The position numbers were made by a program, and so were the translations under genes. Positions 62,917 through 64,000 of a stretch of DNA of 64,000 nucleotides are shown here, one piece after another; position 1 is the stretch's first letter; the number at the start of each line of letters is the position of its first letter. This stretch comes from Helicobacter saguini. GTDB taxonomy: Bacteria > Campylobacterota > Campylobacteria > Campylobacterales > Helicobacteraceae. The notes below the pieces were generated by a model that made no database searches, was not told the origin of the DNA, and was given only the letters and a program-made list of their open reading frames with translations. The DNA lies in contig NZ_JRMP02000001.1 in the NCBI RefSeq assembly GCF_000762875.2, positions 186,001 to 250,000 on the forward strand. Reading direction: 5' to 3'.

Positions 62917-64000
62917 CTATTTAGCTAAGAGTTTAAGGCAGGAGTGTGTGTCGCCTAAGTCGCAGGCGTGTAAGGCGGCTTTTTTGGCTAATATTTGCGT
63001 TTGTTTTTTATCTAGTTTAAATGTTTTAGAATCTATATTGCTAGATTCTAAAATATCAATGAAAGTTGAGTTTTTATTGCTTTGCAAATTAGAATCTTTT
63101 AAAATAGAATCTTGCGAGTTAGAATCTTGCGGCTTAGAATCTATTTTAGAATCTTGCGAATTTTTAGAATCTTTAAACCCATTAGATTCTATAGAATCTG
63201 CTAGATTAGAAACGCCAACAAACTCCGCTAAATCTATCAAATTCCTGCAATTTTGCACTATAAAAGATATATCAAAATCATTGCCATTAGCCACAAAACA
63301 GCCCTGTTTATACACATTAAACATCGCATTTAAATCAATTAAAGGTAGCAAATCATTCGCTTTTAAACGCAACACTTCCAAGTCCAAAACGCCACGATAA
63401 AAGCAAGACTTTGGGCTTTGCAAATCTTTCATAGAATCTAATATCAAAAAAGTAGATGTTTCGCTATCGCTCAACATGACAGATGTTTTAGATTCTATAG
63501 AATCTTGCGACTTAAAACCCCCTTTAGAATCTTGCGACTTAGAATCCATAGCATTTTGCGACTTAAAAGCCCCTTTAGAATCTAAAGACTCCAAATCCCC
63601 AAAACACCCAAAATCCAAATACTTCGCCCCGTCCAAATAAAAGGAATTATCCGCATTTTGCGGCACTTCAAAATAGTCTTTATAATCCGCATCCAAAGAA
63701 AACCACGTCACAAACGCATACATACCACCCAAAACATCACACGCATAACGCACGCCGCTAAGGCAGGCATTTTGCGCCTGTTGTATGTATGAACGCTGCT
63801 TAGAAATCTTAGCAGAACTCATACTCGTATTATAGGCAAAAGCATACGAAATAGGCTCTTTTTTAAGCGAATGTAGTGCGATATTTAGGCTATTTGTCGC
63901 ACTTTGGCAAGTTTTATTGCACTTATTATTTAAGCTTAGATAATTTGCCAAAATTGCCGCAGATTCCGCATTTTCTTTAGCAAGATTTAGCGAAAGCAAG
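62917..64000 (-). CDS. Sel1-repeat-like protein (cut by window edge)
   Basis: At least 360 residues, continuing past the right edge, so the true start is unseen. Repeated units with Cys pairs (QNACLSGVRYACDVLGGMYA, KQGCFVANGN, AALHACDLGDTHSCLKLLAK) resemble degenerate Sel1 repeats. Low-complexity inserts (SIESNGFKDSKNSQDSKIDS and others) come from the AGATTCTA repeat. One insert, SVMLSDSETSTF, is the translation of a GTCATGTTGAGCGATAGCGA repeat that also appears as intergenic DNA near 56946. It ends 76 bp before the AAA+ gene on the same strand. Confidence 0.6.
   Translation of the reverse strand, partial: LLSLNLAKENAESAAILANYLSLNNKCNKTCQSATNSLNIALHSLKKEPISYAFAYNTSMSSAKISKQRSYIQQAQNACLSGVRYACDVLGGMYAFVTWFSLDADYKDYFEVPQNADNSFYLDGAKYLDFGCFGDLESLDSKGAFKSQNAMDSKSQDSKGGFKSQDSIESKTSVMLSDSETSTFLILDSMKDLQSPKSCFYRGVLDLEVLRLKANDLLPLIDLNAMFNVYKQGCFVANGNDFDISFIVQNCRNLIDLAEFVGVSNLADSIESNGFKDSKNSQDSKIDSKPQDSNSQDSILKDSNLQSNKNSTFIDILESSNIDSKTFKLDKKQTQILAKKAALHACDLGDTHSCLKLLAK

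Overview
The window looks like a chromosomal segment of an AT-rich, motile, non-pylori (probably enterohepatic) Helicobacter. The evidence is a single fused rpoB-rpoC gene (2885 codons), a cheV-cheA gene order and FlaA flagellin of Helicobacter type, sigma54 and sigma28-like flagellar promoters, cysteine-rich Sel1-repeat proteins, a bacterial ferritin, and a 29-codon toxin gene closely resembling H. pylori AapA1. The species cannot be named from sequence reading alone.

Layout. 0-6.2 kb: chemotaxis (cheA end, cheV), a lipoprotein, flgC-fliE and a PBP2/FtsI-type transpeptidase with a huge repeat-built N-terminus. 6.4-12.8 kb: a TonB-dependent receptor switched off by a (TA)n tract, ogt-miaB, flaA. 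12.8-20.6 kb: accessory region with dispersed repeats, two decayed small genes, an Abi/HEPN-like gene, two TM2 proteins, three small lipoproteins and an LpxH/LpxJ-like phosphoesterase. 20.7-24.7 kb: a phase-variable autotransporter (G11) and flgB. 24.8-38.1 kb: alcohol dehydrogenase, Sel1 protein, response regulator, rpoBC, mnmA. 38.2-43.6 kb: nuclease-like protein, two outer-membrane proteins and lon. 43.8-53.4 kb: tRNA-Glu, leuA, actP/yjcH split by an HExxH protein, a lipoprotein, a broken oxidoreductase gene, ferritin. 53.4-59.5 kb: a phase-variable methyltransferase, then rplA-rplK-(aapA/isoA)-nusG-secE-tRNA-rpmG-tuf-tRNAs. 59.9-64 kb: a tandem AAA+ ATPase split by one frameshift and a Sel1-type protein.

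Three themes stand out. First, a hyperabundant 8-mer (AGATTCTA/TAGAATCT), often as the 16-bp palindrome TAGAATCTAGATTCTA, fills intergenic DNA and has entered coding sequence, where it is read as DSK/IES-rich stretches in FtsI, Lon, NusG, ActP and others. It is joined by at least three other short repeat families. Second, surface genes are controlled by simple repeats, either inside the reading frame (TA, G and C tracts) or inside the -35/-10 spacer (T or A tracts). Third, an AapA/IsoA-like type I toxin-antitoxin module sits between nusG and rplK.

Several operons are rearranged relative to H. pylori. flgB has been separated from flgC-fliE-ftsI in a way that one inversion of about 22 kb would explain. 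rplJ and rplL are not between rplA and rpoBC. yjcH and actP are separated by an inserted gene and a duplicated promoter. Several genes are broken by single-base losses in short homopolymers. These may be true decay or sequencing errors and should be checked against reads.
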